From positions 248,001 to 312,000 of the forward strand of contig NZ_JAHLQF010000003.1 of the NCBI RefSeq assembly GCF_018918285.1: a stretch of DNA of 64,000 nt. The letters run 5' to 3'. The notes below the pieces were generated by a model. It did no database searches. It saw only the letters and a list, made by a program, of their open reading frames with translations, and was not told where the DNA came from. Position 1 is the first letter of the stretch. The number at the start of each line of letters is the position of its first letter. This stretch comes from Clostridium mobile. Lineage in GTDB: Bacteria; Bacillota; Clostridia; Clostridiales; Clostridiaceae. The position numbers and the translations under genes are program-made. Shown here piece by piece: positions 1 through 7,092 of this stretch.

Positions 1-2
1 TT

Positions 3-596
3 AACAAAAATATATGGGAGATTACTTATAATGAAATAAAAGAATTGGATGCAGGAAGCTATTTCGATAAAAGGTTTTCTAATGAGAGGATACCTTTACT
101 TGATGAAGCTATTAAATTATCAAAAGACAAGATTAAACTTAATATTGAAATTAAGACAAATGGTCATGAAAAGAATTTGGTTAAAAATGTAGTGAAAATA
201 ATAGAAGAAAATGATTTTATTGATTCTTGCGTTATAACATCCCTTGATTATAAAGTACTTGAAGAGGTAAAAGAAATAAATCCTAAAATTAAAAGAGGAT
301 ATATTATATTTTTGATAAAGGGAGATTTGAAAAAACTAGATGTAGATTTTTATAGTATTGAACAATCAATTGTTAACGATGATATTATATATACAGCTCA
401 TTCCATGGGAAGAGAAGTTCATGTTTGGACTGTAAATAATTCTATCAATGTGAAAAGATTAGTTAATTTAGGCGTAGATAATATAATAACAGATGATGTG
501 GTTATGGTTAAATATATTTTAAATGAAATGAAGAAAATATCTCCTTATGAAAAGTTCTTTAACAATATTATAAATATTCAGGGAAAATTAAAATAA
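3..596 (+). CDS. Glycerophosphodiester phosphodiesterase, C-terminal part
   Basis: This reading frame is open from the left edge of the window, so the start and the first catalytic histidine lie outside. The visible 197 residues match the C-terminal half of the GDPD TIM-barrel family, which hydrolyses glycerophosphodiesters to glycerol-3-phosphate and an alcohol. Recognisable family landmarks are the 'LDAGSYFD' segment followed by 'IPLLDEA', the acidic strand 'LNIEIK' that carries a metal-ligand glutamate, the late strand 'VHVWTVN', and the terminal 'GVDNIITDD'. There is no sign of frame damage. The following 227 bases carry no obvious terminator. The family assignment is firm; the substrate is not determined by sequence. 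Confidence 0.85.
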   Translation, partial: NKNIWEITYNEIKELDAGSYFDKRFSNERIPLLDEAIKLSKDKIKLNIEIKTNGHEKNLVKNVVKIIEENDFIDSCVITSLDYKVLEEVKEINPKIKRGYIIFLIKGDLKKLDVDFYSIEQSIVNDDIIYTAHSMGREVHVWTVNNSINVKRLVNLGVDNIITDDVVMVKYILNEMKKISPYEKFFNNIINIQGKLK

Positions 597-823
597 AGAA
601 TAGGCAGAAGCTACCGATATATATTGTAATAGATTAAACGTTTTATTAAATTTAATTTATAAAATAATAATAATTATTTATAAAATATGGAATATTTATG
701 GTGGCTACTATATAACAGCATTTATTTAATATATATAATTGATGAGATGGATTATACGGGTATGGTGGTTGTATTAGTAATTTGACACTAATATTATGTA
801 AGTGGAAGAGAGGTTGATTTGGT

Positions 824-1879
824 TTGGGAGATAAAAAGGTTGTTGCAAGTGTAGAAGATTTAAAAGAGGGTATGATTGCAGCAGAAGAGATTATAGTTAA
901 TAATAATGTACTAATAACAAAAGGAACAAGGTTAACAGAGAGTATAATAAAGAAATTAAAAAATGTTTATTTAGAGAATGACTTGCAAGTATATGAAAGA
1001 GATCCAGAGCAAGAAAATATATTAAAAGAAGGTAAAAAAGAACTAGAACAAGCTCAGATAACTGTTAAAAAATTATGTAACCATTTGGAGAACATATTTT
1101 TTAAAATAAAGCTTGAGGGAAAAACAGATATGAATGAAGTGAGAAATTTCTCTAAAAAAGTAATGGAAGAGTTAATTTCTCCAAGAACTATGATTAAGAA
1201 TATAGTAATAGAGGGAAATGGACAAGACTCCATATATAAGCATTCAGTTAACGTCATTGTATTAAGTTCTCTACTAGGAAAATGGTTAGGATTTGCAGAA
1301 GATAGGTTGAACTTATTAGCTTATTCAGCTATTTTACATGATTTCGGTAAAACAAAAATAGATAAAAAAATAATTTCTAAATCTTCTAGGCTTACTACAG
1401 AAGAAAGAGAAGAATTAAGAAAACATCCAGTAATAGCTTATAATTTAATTAAGGATATATCTTACTTAAGCAATTCTGTAAAATATGGTGTATTGATGCA
1501 CCATGAAAGAATTGACGGATCAGGATATCCTCTAGGATTAAAAGATAATAAAATACATGAATTTGCAAAAATTATAGCTATTGCAGATACTTTCGATTAT
1601 ATTAATTCAAATAAAAATTCTGATGATCCTTTTAAAGCGTTAGAATATATTAGGAAGGATTGTTTAGGAAAGCTTGACTATAACTATAGCAAGCTATTTG
1701 TAGAACATGTAGCAAACTATTTCTTTGGAGAAAATGTGTTATTGAATAATGGTAAAGTAGGTAAGATAGTACATATAGATATAAATAATTTATCCAGACC
1801 TCTCATTTTATGTGATGAAAATTTTATAGATTTAAAAAAGGAAAATGAATTAAAAATAGAAGGTTTTCTAGCAGATTAG
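824..1879 (+). CDS. HD-GYP domain protein, probable c-di-GMP phosphodiesterase
   Basis: The protein has 351 residues and starts at TTG 824 behind GGAAGAGAGG. The C-terminal two thirds is an HD-GYP domain: the HD pair appears as 'LHDFGKTKID' near residue 171, then 'HHERIDGSGYP' near residues 227-237, then 'IIAIADTFD'. The DGSGYP box is the HD-GYP signature, and the metal ligands look intact, so hydrolysis of cyclic di-GMP is the likely activity. The N-terminal ~120 residues form a small beta-rich part plus a helical segment. There is no transmembrane helix, so it should be cytosolic. It is a single-gene unit closed by a strong hairpin terminator at 1948-1992. The partner system it serves is unknown. 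Confidence 0.85.
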   Translation: MGDKKVVASVEDLKEGMIAAEEIIVNNNVLITKGTRLTESIIKKLKNVYLENDLQVYERDPEQENILKEGKKELEQAQITVKKLCNHLENIFFKIKLEGKTDMNEVRNFSKKVMEELISPRTMIKNIVIEGNGQDSIYKHSVNVIVLSSLLGKWLGFAEDRLNLLAYSAILHDFGKTKIDKKIISKSSRLTTEEREELRKHPVIAYNLIKDISYLSNSVKYGVLMHHERIDGSGYPLGLKDNKIHEFAKIIAIADTFDYINSNKNSDDPFKALEYIRKDCLGKLDYNYSKLFVEHVANYFFGENVLLNNGKVGKIVHIDINNLSRPLILCDENFIDLKKENELKIEGFLAD

Positions 1880-1947
1880 CCCTATAAGTCCACTGAAATT
1901 GTTATATTATGATATTATTACATATGGATAAATTATTGAATTATAAA

Positions 1948-1992
1948 ACCCCTAGAAGCAGCTAAAATGCTTCTAGGGGTAAACTTTTTTAA
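1948..1992 (+). terminator. Rho-independent terminator after the HD-GYP gene
   Basis: A 13-bp perfect stem (ACCCCTAGAAGCA / TGCTTCTAGGGGT) with a 7-base loop is followed by a run of T. On the other strand the stem is followed by TTTTATAATT, so it may also stop leftward transcripts from the small genes at 2.0-2.5 kb. Confidence 0.85.
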
Positions 1993-2020
1993 TAAATTCA
2001 GATTTTTATATAATAATAAA

Positions 2021-2170
2021 TTATTTTTTTAAAACTGAATATATTAGGTTTGTAAAGTATTCTAAATTAAAACCTTCATTTTTACAATAAAGTCTAATAT
2101 CACTATTACACTTATTGTTATCACGAGAATTAACATAATAATCTAAATAAGTTACTCCGATCATGAACAT
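2021..2170 (-). CDS. Small hypothetical protein, 49 aa
   Basis: This is a 49-codon frame on the minus strand. It starts with an ATG at 2170, preceded at ideal spacing by a consensus ribosome site (TTAGGAGGTGATATAT). The product begins MFMIGVTYLDYY and ends in a lysine-rich tail; it has two cysteines near residues 21 and 29 and no evident signal peptide. I do not recognise it. It sits downstream of the leftward repressor-protease operon and after two terminator hairpins, in the edge zone of the tail locus. An overlapping 31-codon frame (2130-2225) contains its ribosome site and may be a leader or chance. The strong ribosome site is the main reason to believe in the gene. Confidence 0.4.
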   Translation of the reverse strand: MFMIGVTYLDYYVNSRDNNKCNSDIRLYCKNEGFNLEYFTNLIYSVLKK

Positions 2171-2256
2171 ATATATCACCTCCTAATAAATTATTTGCAG
2201 TTGTCATGTTAAAATTTTTCATCATTTTGCATACGCTCCTTTCTTATTTTTTTATA

Positions 2257-2291
2257 TTAAAAAAAGCCATGGAAATACCAAGGCTTTTTAA
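2257..2291 (-). terminator. Hairpin terminator, leftward
   Basis: On the minus strand, AAAAAGCC-TTGG pairs with CCA-GGCTTTTT (one internal mismatch) and is followed by a run of T. It separates the 27-aa ORF unit from the 49-aa ORF unit. Confidence 0.65.
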
Positions 2292-2308
2292 TAGCATAAA
2301 TATAATAT

Positions 2309-2346
2309 TAAAAATTTAAAAAGCCATGGGCTATGATAACCCATGG
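2309..2346 (-). terminator. Hairpin terminator, leftward
   Basis: On the minus strand, CCATGGGT pairs with (A)GCCCATGG around a short loop, followed by CTTTTTAAATTTTT. It lies 34 bases beyond the stop of the 27-aa ORF. It forms a tandem pair with the terminator at 2257-2291. Confidence 0.65.
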
Positions 2347-2379
2347 ACACAAACACTAAAAATATTAATAAATAAAAAT

Positions 2380-2463
2380 TTATATAATACTTGTGGCAGA
2401 GCTATCAGTACTTATCAAGATGTATTTAGTTGAATTTTTTAATGAAAATATTGATGTTAACAT
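2380..2463 (-). CDS. Tiny peptide gene, 27 aa, with own promoter and terminator
   Basis: This 27-codon frame starts with an ATG at 2463 behind AAGGAGGT at proper spacing. A consensus sigma-A promoter (TTTACA, 17 bases, TATAAT) lies 44-72 bases upstream of the start codon, and two hairpin terminators follow. The product begins MLTSIFSLKNS and is rich in Ser/Thr/Ile with no cysteine. The middle is mildly hydrophobic but too short to call a membrane segment with certainty. The complete promoter-RBS-ORF-terminator layout argues for a real transcript. It could be a peptide toxin, a signalling peptide or a small regulatory RNA with an incidental ORF. I do not recognise a family. Confidence 0.45.
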   Translation of the reverse strand: MLTSIFSLKNSTKYILISTDSSATSII

Positions 2464-2506
2464 AACTCTACCTCCTTATAGTAAATTTTAACAAATTAAT
2501 AAAATA

Positions 2507-2535
2507 ATTATAGCATGTGTAGAAAAAATTGTAAA
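2507..2535 (-). promoter_or_regulatory. Sigma-A-type promoter for the 27-aa ORF
   Basis: On the minus strand, TTTACA and TATAAT are separated by exactly 17 bases. It sits in the gap after the ImmA-like gene and reads leftward into the 27-aa ORF, making that ORF independent of the repressor operon. Confidence 0.6.
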
Positions 2536-2555
2536 TAGTTTATTTGATAAATTTA

Positions 2556-3020
2556 TTATATATTTTGATTTTTGCTATCTAAAAGTAATTTTAAACATTT
2601 AACGGGCAAATTAAAGCTATTAGCTATTTGCTCTATAGTAAAACCTTCAAAAGCGATTTCATCCATATTAAGATCCATTAATTTTAAAGCAAAATAATTG
2701 GCTTGCTTTTCAAGTTTATTTAAATTTAAAAGATTTCTACTAAAAGCACTAGTTATTATATTCGTATGTATAATAGCGTGTCCCAATTCGTGGCATAATA
2801 TAAATTTTTCATATTCCATATTTAAATCATCACGTATAAATACAACTTCTTTATTTAAAAAATTTCTATTATAAAAAGCTTCATTACCTTGAAGTAAAAT
2901 ATTACACTTAGGTAACTTTCTTATGGAAATTTCTAAAGAGTCGTATAGTTCATAAATATCCTTAGTACCGTAAACATCAATCAACCCATCTATGAAATTA
3001 TCAATCCATTTATATTCCAT
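2556..3020 (-). CDS. ImmA/IrrE-family metallopeptidase
   Basis: The protein has 154 residues. It carries the zinc-peptidase motif HELGH at residues 77-81, within the 'KFILCHELGHAIIH' helix typical of COG2856 (ImmA/IrrE). Members of this family cleave or inactivate a partner Xre-type repressor, as ImmA does for ImmR of ICEBs1. Here it lies 40 bases downstream of, and in the same direction as, an Xre-type repressor gene, which is the classic pairing. The inferred role is to release the repressor of the adjacent tail locus on a stress cue. No secretion signal or membrane segment is present, so it should act in the cytosol. The family call is secure; the regulatory target is inferred from position. 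Confidence 0.85.
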   Translation of the reverse strand: MEYKWIDNFIDGLIDVYGTKDIYELYDSLEISIRKLPKCNILLQGNEAFYNRNFLNKEVVFIRDDLNMEYEKFILCHELGHAIIHTNIITSAFSRNLLNLNKLEKQANYFALKLMDLNMDEIAFEGFTIEQIANSFNLPVKCLKLLLDSKNQNI

Positions 3021-3060
3021 AGAACCCCTCCATTTGTATAGATTAAGCTATAAATTCAAG

Positions 3061-3438
3061 TCATTTTTTATATTTATAGCTTATTAACTTAAGTTGTCTT
3101 AACAATTCATTAGCAAACTCTATAATTTCATCATCGCTCATCTTACTTATGTCAAATCCCCCAAAACCCATAATAGCTGGTTGTTCAATAATAAATTTCA
3201 TAGCTTCTTCTGGAGTATTAAAATTTATGCCAGTATCTTTATTATCCTCATCTAGCAGATCGCTGGTTTTTACCTCTAAAGAATTAGCGATAGAATTTAG
3301 TACATCTAAACTAGGGTTATATCTACTATTTTCCACGTCAGCAAGATAAGAACGTGATATATTAGCTTTTTCTGCCAGCTCTTTTTGCGTCATTATTTTT
3401 TCTTTTCTATATTTTTTTATATTTTTTCCGATAGACAT
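3061..3438 (-). CDS. Xre-family (Cro/CI-type) repressor of the tail locus
   Basis: The protein has 125 residues. Residues 5-60 form a typical HTH_3 domain ('KIMTQKELAEKANISRSYLADVENSRYNPSLDVLNSIA' is the two-helix DNA reader, quoted in part: TQKELAEKANISRSYLADVE). The C-terminal half is acidic and likely mediates dimerisation or contact with the protease. It is transcribed leftward, divergent from the sigma-like regulator at 3714, with a 275-base shared control region. By analogy with PBSX Xre and ICEBs1 ImmR, it should repress the rightward promoter and itself. The ImmA-like gene follows in the same operon. This is a confident fold call; the operator sites are not proven. Confidence 0.87.
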   Translation of the reverse strand: MSIGKNIKKYRKEKIMTQKELAEKANISRSYLADVENSRYNPSLDVLNSIANSLEVKTSDLLDEDNKDTGINFNTPEEAMKFIIEQPAIMGFGGFDISKMSDDEIIEFANELLRQLKLISYKYKK

Positions 3439-3713
3439 ACAAACCTCTCCTGTATACTGTTAAATTTATCATGTGGGTTTAACCGACATTCTTAATGCTA
3501 TTATATAATATAAAATACGTAAATACAATACATTACTAGTCGGATATACCAGTTAATAGGAGTTAAAAGACGTATAAACAAGTAAAATAAATATATTTAA
3601 TTAAAATAATCCAAAAACAGGAATATAATGCTTTTACATTTTGACGGAAATACAATACAATATTTTTAAAGGATATTGAAGTTTTAAATAATGAAATTTA
3701 GGGGGTATATATA
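3439..3713. promoter_or_regulatory. Divergent control region between repressor and sigma-like gene
   Basis: This 275-base AT-rich region separates the leftward repressor from the rightward late regulator. It contains a direct repeat of 18 bases with two mismatches: ACGTAAATACAATACATT at 3517-3534 and ACGGAAATACAATACAAT at 3644-3661. The second copy begins inside a TTGACG hexamer that would serve as a -35 element for the rightward gene. The repeats are plausible operators for the repressor or sites for the late regulator. The binding protein is inferred, not shown. Confidence 0.4.
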
Positions 3714-4163
3714 ATGGATAAAAATTTAAATAGAAAGACGGATGGACTATTAAATAGTTACAACTTAATATTAGCGGAGATAAAAAATTTAGAAATAGAA
3801 ATTGAAGAATTAAGGCTTGAGTACAATGGGTATAAATCAATTAATTATAATGAAAAAACAAGCAAAACCTTTAAAATTAACAATGTAGTAGAAGAGGAAT
3901 ACATAAGAAAAGAAACTTTAATAGATAAATTGATGAAAGAAAAAGAAAATAAAGAGAGATTAATTAATAAAGTAGATAATGCTTTAAGCACGCTAGATGA
4001 TAAAGAAAGAAGCATTGTAAAATTAAGATGTATAGATAATAAACCTTGGAAAGAAGTAGGGGAATTATTAGGCTTAGATTATGATTATGCAGGGAGAATA
4101 AAGAGAACTGCCATAAAGAAGATATCTGATTTAATATGGATTAAAGAAAAATACAGTAAATAA
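3714..4163 (+). CDS. Sigma-70 region-4-like phage late regulator (Xpf/ArpU-like)
   Basis: The protein has 149 residues. The N-terminal ~95 residues are a charged coiled coil. The C-terminal part ('LDDKERSIVKLRCIDNKPWKEVGELLGLDYDYAGRIKRTAIKKI' in outline) is a sigma region 4-like helix-turn-helix. This architecture is common just ahead of the structural genes in clostridial phages, and it corresponds in position and fold to PBSX Xpf, which activates late-gene promoters. The ribosome site is TAGGGGGT. In a complete phage, the terminase genes would follow. Here the next genes are tail genes, separated by a terminator and a dispersed repeat. The inferred role is to switch on the tail operon once repression is lifted. 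Confidence 0.75.
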   Translation: MDKNLNRKTDGLLNSYNLILAEIKNLEIEIEELRLEYNGYKSINYNEKTSKTFKINNVVEEEYIRKETLIDKLMKEKENKERLINKVDNALSTLDDKERSIVKLRCIDNKPWKEVGELLGLDYDYAGRIKRTAIKKISDLIWIKEKYSK

Positions 4164-4264
4164 GTCGTAAAAATTACTTTTATGTTACGTTTCATTCGTG
4201 GTTTAATAGTAAATGAGAAAGTGAACTGATTCGAAAAAACATTCAGCAGTTCATTATTTTAATG

Positions 4265-4296
4265 AGACTCTTGAATTTCAAGGGTCTTTTTATTTT
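4265..4296 (+). terminator. Terminator after the sigma-like gene
   Basis: GAC-CTTG pairs with CAAG-GTC (one mismatch) around ATTT, followed by TTTTTATTTT. It should end the transcript of the late regulator, so the tail operon needs a promoter downstream of it or readthrough. Confidence 0.6.
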
Positions 4297-4443
4297 ATCC
4301 GATGACTACCATCTGTAATACTCCCATCTTCTACAAGTGGGAGATAACGGATGGTACGTCCCTGGATAAGTTCTTCTAAGCTTCAGTTGGAGTAAGTATT
4401 TCTTTTAAGCAAACTCCATCTGAAGCTAAGAATCACTTGATAG
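4297..4443 (+). repeat. Dispersed hairpin repeat, copy 1
   Basis: This 147-base element is shared with 26280-26474 (inverted) and 62881-63020 (same orientation). Two structures are visible. The first is a nested hairpin in the first half (ACCATCTGT / ACGGATGGT enclosing CTCCCA / TGGGAG). The second is a long 3' hairpin with AGCTTCAGTTGGAGT pairing with ACTCCATCTGAAGCT at one mismatch. All copies end in CACTTGATAG. No protein is encoded. It ends 28 bases before the start codon of the first tail gene, so it lies in the leader of the tail operon. It may be an internally deleted IS200/IS605-like element or a structured non-coding repeat; I cannot decide from the sequence alone. Confidence 0.8.
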
Positions 4444-4471
4444 ATATTTTTTAAAAAGGGAGGTGATGCAT

Positions 4472-4651
4472 ATGGAAACAGCTACTTTAATACATGAGAA
4501 AATAAAAAAAGACTTGTACAAAAAGTATCCTTATGATAGAGATGGCACTAGTTTTAAAGAGCGACTAAGCATTAGAGACTTAGAAGAGCTAATGGGAGTT
4601 AACAGGCCTACTTATAAAAGGCACAAAGGTGCTTATAGGCAGAATTATTAA
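4472..4651 (+). CDS. Small phage protein, 59 aa, first gene of the tail operon
   Basis: The start at ATG 4472 is chosen because GGGAGGTG lies 6-7 bases upstream; the GTG and ATG just before overlap that site. The 59-residue product is basic and helical ('HEKIKKDLYKKYPYDRDGTSFKERLSIRDLEELMG'; only the pattern matters: KY-P-RDG followed by a leucine-rich helix). I do not recognise a named family. Its place directly ahead of the tail terminator gene suggests a head-tail connector relic or a small tail accessory protein. It is the only gene between the control region and the recognisable tail genes. Confidence 0.6.
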   Translation: METATLIHEKIKKDLYKKYPYDRDGTSFKERLSIRDLEELMGVNRPTYKRHKGAYRQNY

Positions 4652-4678
4652 GCCCAATATTAATGGTAGGTGATTTAA

Positions 4679-5110
4679 ATGGCAAATATAAATGATTTAA
4701 TAATAGGAATTAGCCAAGCACTAGAGAAAGAATTTCCCAACATAAATATATATAAAGAAGAAGCAAAAGAGGACTTTAAAAGGCCTTATTTTTTTATTAA
4801 GGTTTTAAGCTCCATGCAGAAGAAAGAGTTTAATACTAGATATAAAAGAAATGTTTCTTTTGATATCAGCTACTTTAGTGACAAAGAAGATATTAATTGG
4901 GATTGTTTAAACATAGCTGATAAACTCTATGAAATTCTTGAATATGTAGCTGTAGATAAAAATCTATACAGAGCTACCAATATGACACACGAAATTACAG
5001 AGGGAGCTTTACACTTCTTTTTACAGTTTAGTTACAGAATAGTTAAACAAGTAGAGGAAGAACCTAAAATGCAAACATTACATGGGGAGGTATTAACTAA
5101 GAATGACTAA
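4679..5110 (+). CDS. Phage tail terminator-like protein (XkdJ position, DUF6838-like)
   Basis: The protein has 143 residues. The pattern of an N-terminal helix (LIIGISQALEKEFP), a YKEEAKEDFKRPYFFIKVL strand pair and the late 'FFLQFSYRIVK' strand resembles tail terminator / tail-completion proteins found just before the sheath gene in PBSX-like phages. Such proteins form the hexameric ring that caps the finished tube at its head-proximal end. In a headless particle this ring would be the physical end of the tail. The ribosome site is GGTGATTTAA. It overlaps the next small gene by 8 bases. The functional call rests on size, gene order and weak sequence resemblance. Confidence 0.6.
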   Translation: MANINDLIIGISQALEKEFPNINIYKEEAKEDFKRPYFFIKVLSSMQKKEFNTRYKRNVSFDISYFSDKEDINWDCLNIADKLYEILEYVAVDKNLYRATNMTHEITEGALHFFLQFSYRIVKQVEEEPKMQTLHGEVLTKND

Positions 5111-5279
5111 GAAGGAAATTAATAAAGAAATCAAATTTACAAAGGAACAAATTATTAACTGTAACAAGTTTAATACAATCGAGAAAGATATTTTAGAAGC
5201 TTTGCTAGAAGATAAAGAATATAGCTTAGATGAGGCTAAAAAGATCATAGAAGACTTTAATAAGAAAGAGGTGAAATAA
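5103..5279 (+). CDS. Small conserved phage protein, 58 aa
   Basis: The ATG at 5103 lies inside the last codons of the previous gene (8-base overlap), and GGGGAGG lies about 13 bases upstream. The stop at 5279 directly abuts the sheath start at 5280, so translation of the three genes is probably coupled. The product begins MTKKEINKEIKFTKEQI and is highly charged, with about 35 percent Lys/Glu/Asp and a helical C-terminal half. Similar short acidic/basic proteins sit between the tail terminator and sheath genes in clostridial PBSX-type loci. No function is known to me. Confidence 0.65.
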   Translation: MTKKEINKEIKFTKEQIINCNKFNTIEKDILEALLEDKEYSLDEAKKIIEDFNKKEVK

Positions 5280-6596
5280 ATGGCAGGAGGAACATGGAAT
5301 AAACAAAACAAAATTAGACCAGGAGCATATATAAATTTTAAATCTAAAAGGAAGGATTCTCATATCCTTGGAGAAAGAGGAATAGTTACAATGCCTTTAA
5401 ATCTTTCATGGGGACCAGAAAAACAGGTTATTGAAATAGGGGCTAACGATGATTTATTTGATTTAATAGGTATAGATACAACTGAAGAAAGTGCATTATT
5501 AATCAAGGAATCACTTAAAAGAGCAAATAAACTTCTATTATATAGAGTTAATGCAGGTACTAAGGCTACAGCTACAATTGAGGGATTAACTATAACAGCT
5601 AAACATAGTGGTATAAAGGGAAATGACATTAAAGTTATTATACAAAATAATATTGATGATGAAACTTCCTTTGATGTAATTACTATGTTAGGAAATAGAC
5701 AAGTAGATAAACAAATGAGAGTTAAATCTATAGAGAATTTAAAACCTAATTCTTTTTTAGAGTTTAAAGGTACTGGAGAGTTAAAAGCTACTGCAGGTAT
5801 TAACCTTAGTGGAGCTAGCGATGGTGTAGTGACTAATGGAGATTATACGGATTATTTAGCTGCAATTGAATTGTACAATTTTAACACTATGGCAATTCCT
5901 ACTAAGGATGCTAGTATTAAGGCTATAGCTACAAGCTTTATTAAAAGACTTAGAGAAGAAGAAGGAAAGAAGGTACAATGTGTACTTGAGAATTATCCAG
6001 AAGCTGATTATGAAGGAATAATTTCTGTTAAAAATGGTGTAATTTTAAATGACATGACTGTCATTCCTTCTGAAAAGGCAGTGGCATTTGTTGCAGGAGC
6101 AACTGCTGGTGCAAATGTTAATCAGTCTCTAACTTATAGTAGCTATGATGGAGCTGTAGATGTAGATACTAGATATACAAATAAAGATATAGAAAATGCT
6201 TTAAACAATGGGGAACTAGTATTTATAACAAGTAATAGCAAGGTAATCATGGAGCAGGATATAAACACCTTAAAAACTTTTACAGAAGATAAAAATGATG
6301 ATTTTAGAAAAAATAGAATTATAAGAGTTATAGATGGAATAGGTAGTGACATTAAGTCTTTATATGAAAATAACTATATAGGTAAAGCTTCTAATAATGA
6401 AGATAGCAGAAATTTATTTAAGAAAGATATAATAAAATACTTAGAAACTTTACAAGGCATAGGAGCAATAAGAAATGTTGTTACAGAAGATGTAACAGTA
6501 TCATATGGAAATAATAAGGACTCCGTATTTACTACAGTAGGAATACAACCTATAGACAGTATGGAAAAACTTTATATGAACGTGGAGGTGCAATAA
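5280..6596 (+). CDS. xkdK: Contractile tail sheath protein (XkdK-like)
   Basis: The protein has 438 residues, the usual size for PBSX-type sheath. It starts 'MAGGTWNKQNKIRPGAYINF', the characteristic opening of XkdK family members, where a 'RPGAYINF' strand is near-invariant. The 'GERGIVTMPLNLSWGP' segment follows, and the C-terminal part holds the late sheath motif 'GNNKDSVFTTVGIQPIDSMEKLYMNVEV' (quoted only in outline), the handshake strand region. The sheath forms stacked hexamers around the tube and contracts to drive it into a target cell. Its presence makes this a myovirus-type, R-type tail. It is followed after 3 bases by the tube gene. This is a very secure call. Confidence 0.93.
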   Translation: MAGGTWNKQNKIRPGAYINFKSKRKDSHILGERGIVTMPLNLSWGPEKQVIEIGANDDLFDLIGIDTTEESALLIKESLKRANKLLLYRVNAGTKATATIEGLTITAKHSGIKGNDIKVIIQNNIDDETSFDVITMLGNRQVDKQMRVKSIENLKPNSFLEFKGTGELKATAGINLSGASDGVVTNGDYTDYLAAIELYNFNTMAIPTKDASIKAIATSFIKRLREEEGKKVQCVLENYPEADYEGIISVKNGVILNDMTVIPSEKAVAFVAGATAGANVNQSLTYSSYDGAVDVDTRYTNKDIENALNNGELVFITSNSKVIMEQDINTLKTFTEDKNDDFRKNRIIRVIDGIGSDIKSLYENNYIGKASNNEDSRNLFKKDIIKYLETLQGIGAIRNVVTEDVTVSYGNNKDSVFTTVGIQPIDSMEKLYMNVEVQ

Positions 6597-6599
6597 CAT

Positions 6600-7064
6600 A
6601 TGGGATTTTTTAAAGCAGAAGATACTATTGGTGGACAAGAAGCAAGAGGATATATTACTATAGAAGGCCGTAACGAAGAGCTTTTTTATGCGAAGAAAAT
6701 AGAGGCTAAGGTGGAAAAACAAAAGGCAGAAGTAAAAACACTTGGTAAAAGGGGAACACAAAATAGAGCCATAGGGTGGAAAGGAACAGGAACACTTACG
6801 GTTTATTATGCTACATCTTTGTTTAGAGAGCTTATGCTTAAATATATGAAAGAAGGTAAGGACGTTTACTTTGATATTACTGTAATCAATGAAGACCCAA
6901 CAAGTAGTTTAGGTACTCAAACAGTTGTGTTAAAAAATTGTAATCTAGATGAAGTAAACATGACTACCTTTGATGTAGATAGTGAAGTTTTAGAGGAAGA
7001 GATGGCCTTCACTTTTGAAGATGTGGATTTATTAAATAAATTTAATAAACCAATATTAGGATAA
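6600..7064 (+). CDS. xkdM: Tail tube (core) protein (XkdM-like)
   Basis: The protein has 154 residues. It corresponds to DUF2001 / XkdM: 'DTIGGQEARGYITIEGRNEELFYAKKIEAKVEK' opens the protein, 'GWKGTGTLTVYYATSLFRELMLKY' lies in the middle, and an acidic C-terminus follows ('VLEEEMAFTFEDVDLL'). The protein stacks as hexameric rings to form the rigid inner tube propelled by the sheath. The ribosome site is GGAGGTG at 6584-6590. It directly follows the sheath gene, as in PBSX. The residues that form the tube are all within a single beta-rich domain, with no extra module. High confidence. Confidence 0.92.
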   Translation: MGFFKAEDTIGGQEARGYITIEGRNEELFYAKKIEAKVEKQKAEVKTLGKRGTQNRAIGWKGTGTLTVYYATSLFRELMLKYMKEGKDVYFDITVINEDPTSSLGTQTVVLKNCNLDEVNMTTFDVDSEVLEEEMAFTFEDVDLLNKFNKPILG

Positions 7065-7092
7065 GACAGGATAATAATAGGAGGAGTATGGA

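Noticed and set aside
2130-2225. 31-codon minus-strand frame containing a Gly-Gly pair, resembling a double-glycine leader peptide
   Set aside because: The Gly-Gly codons are the ribosome site (AGGAGGTGAT) of the next ORF, the leader pattern before them is poor, and no peptide transporter is nearby.
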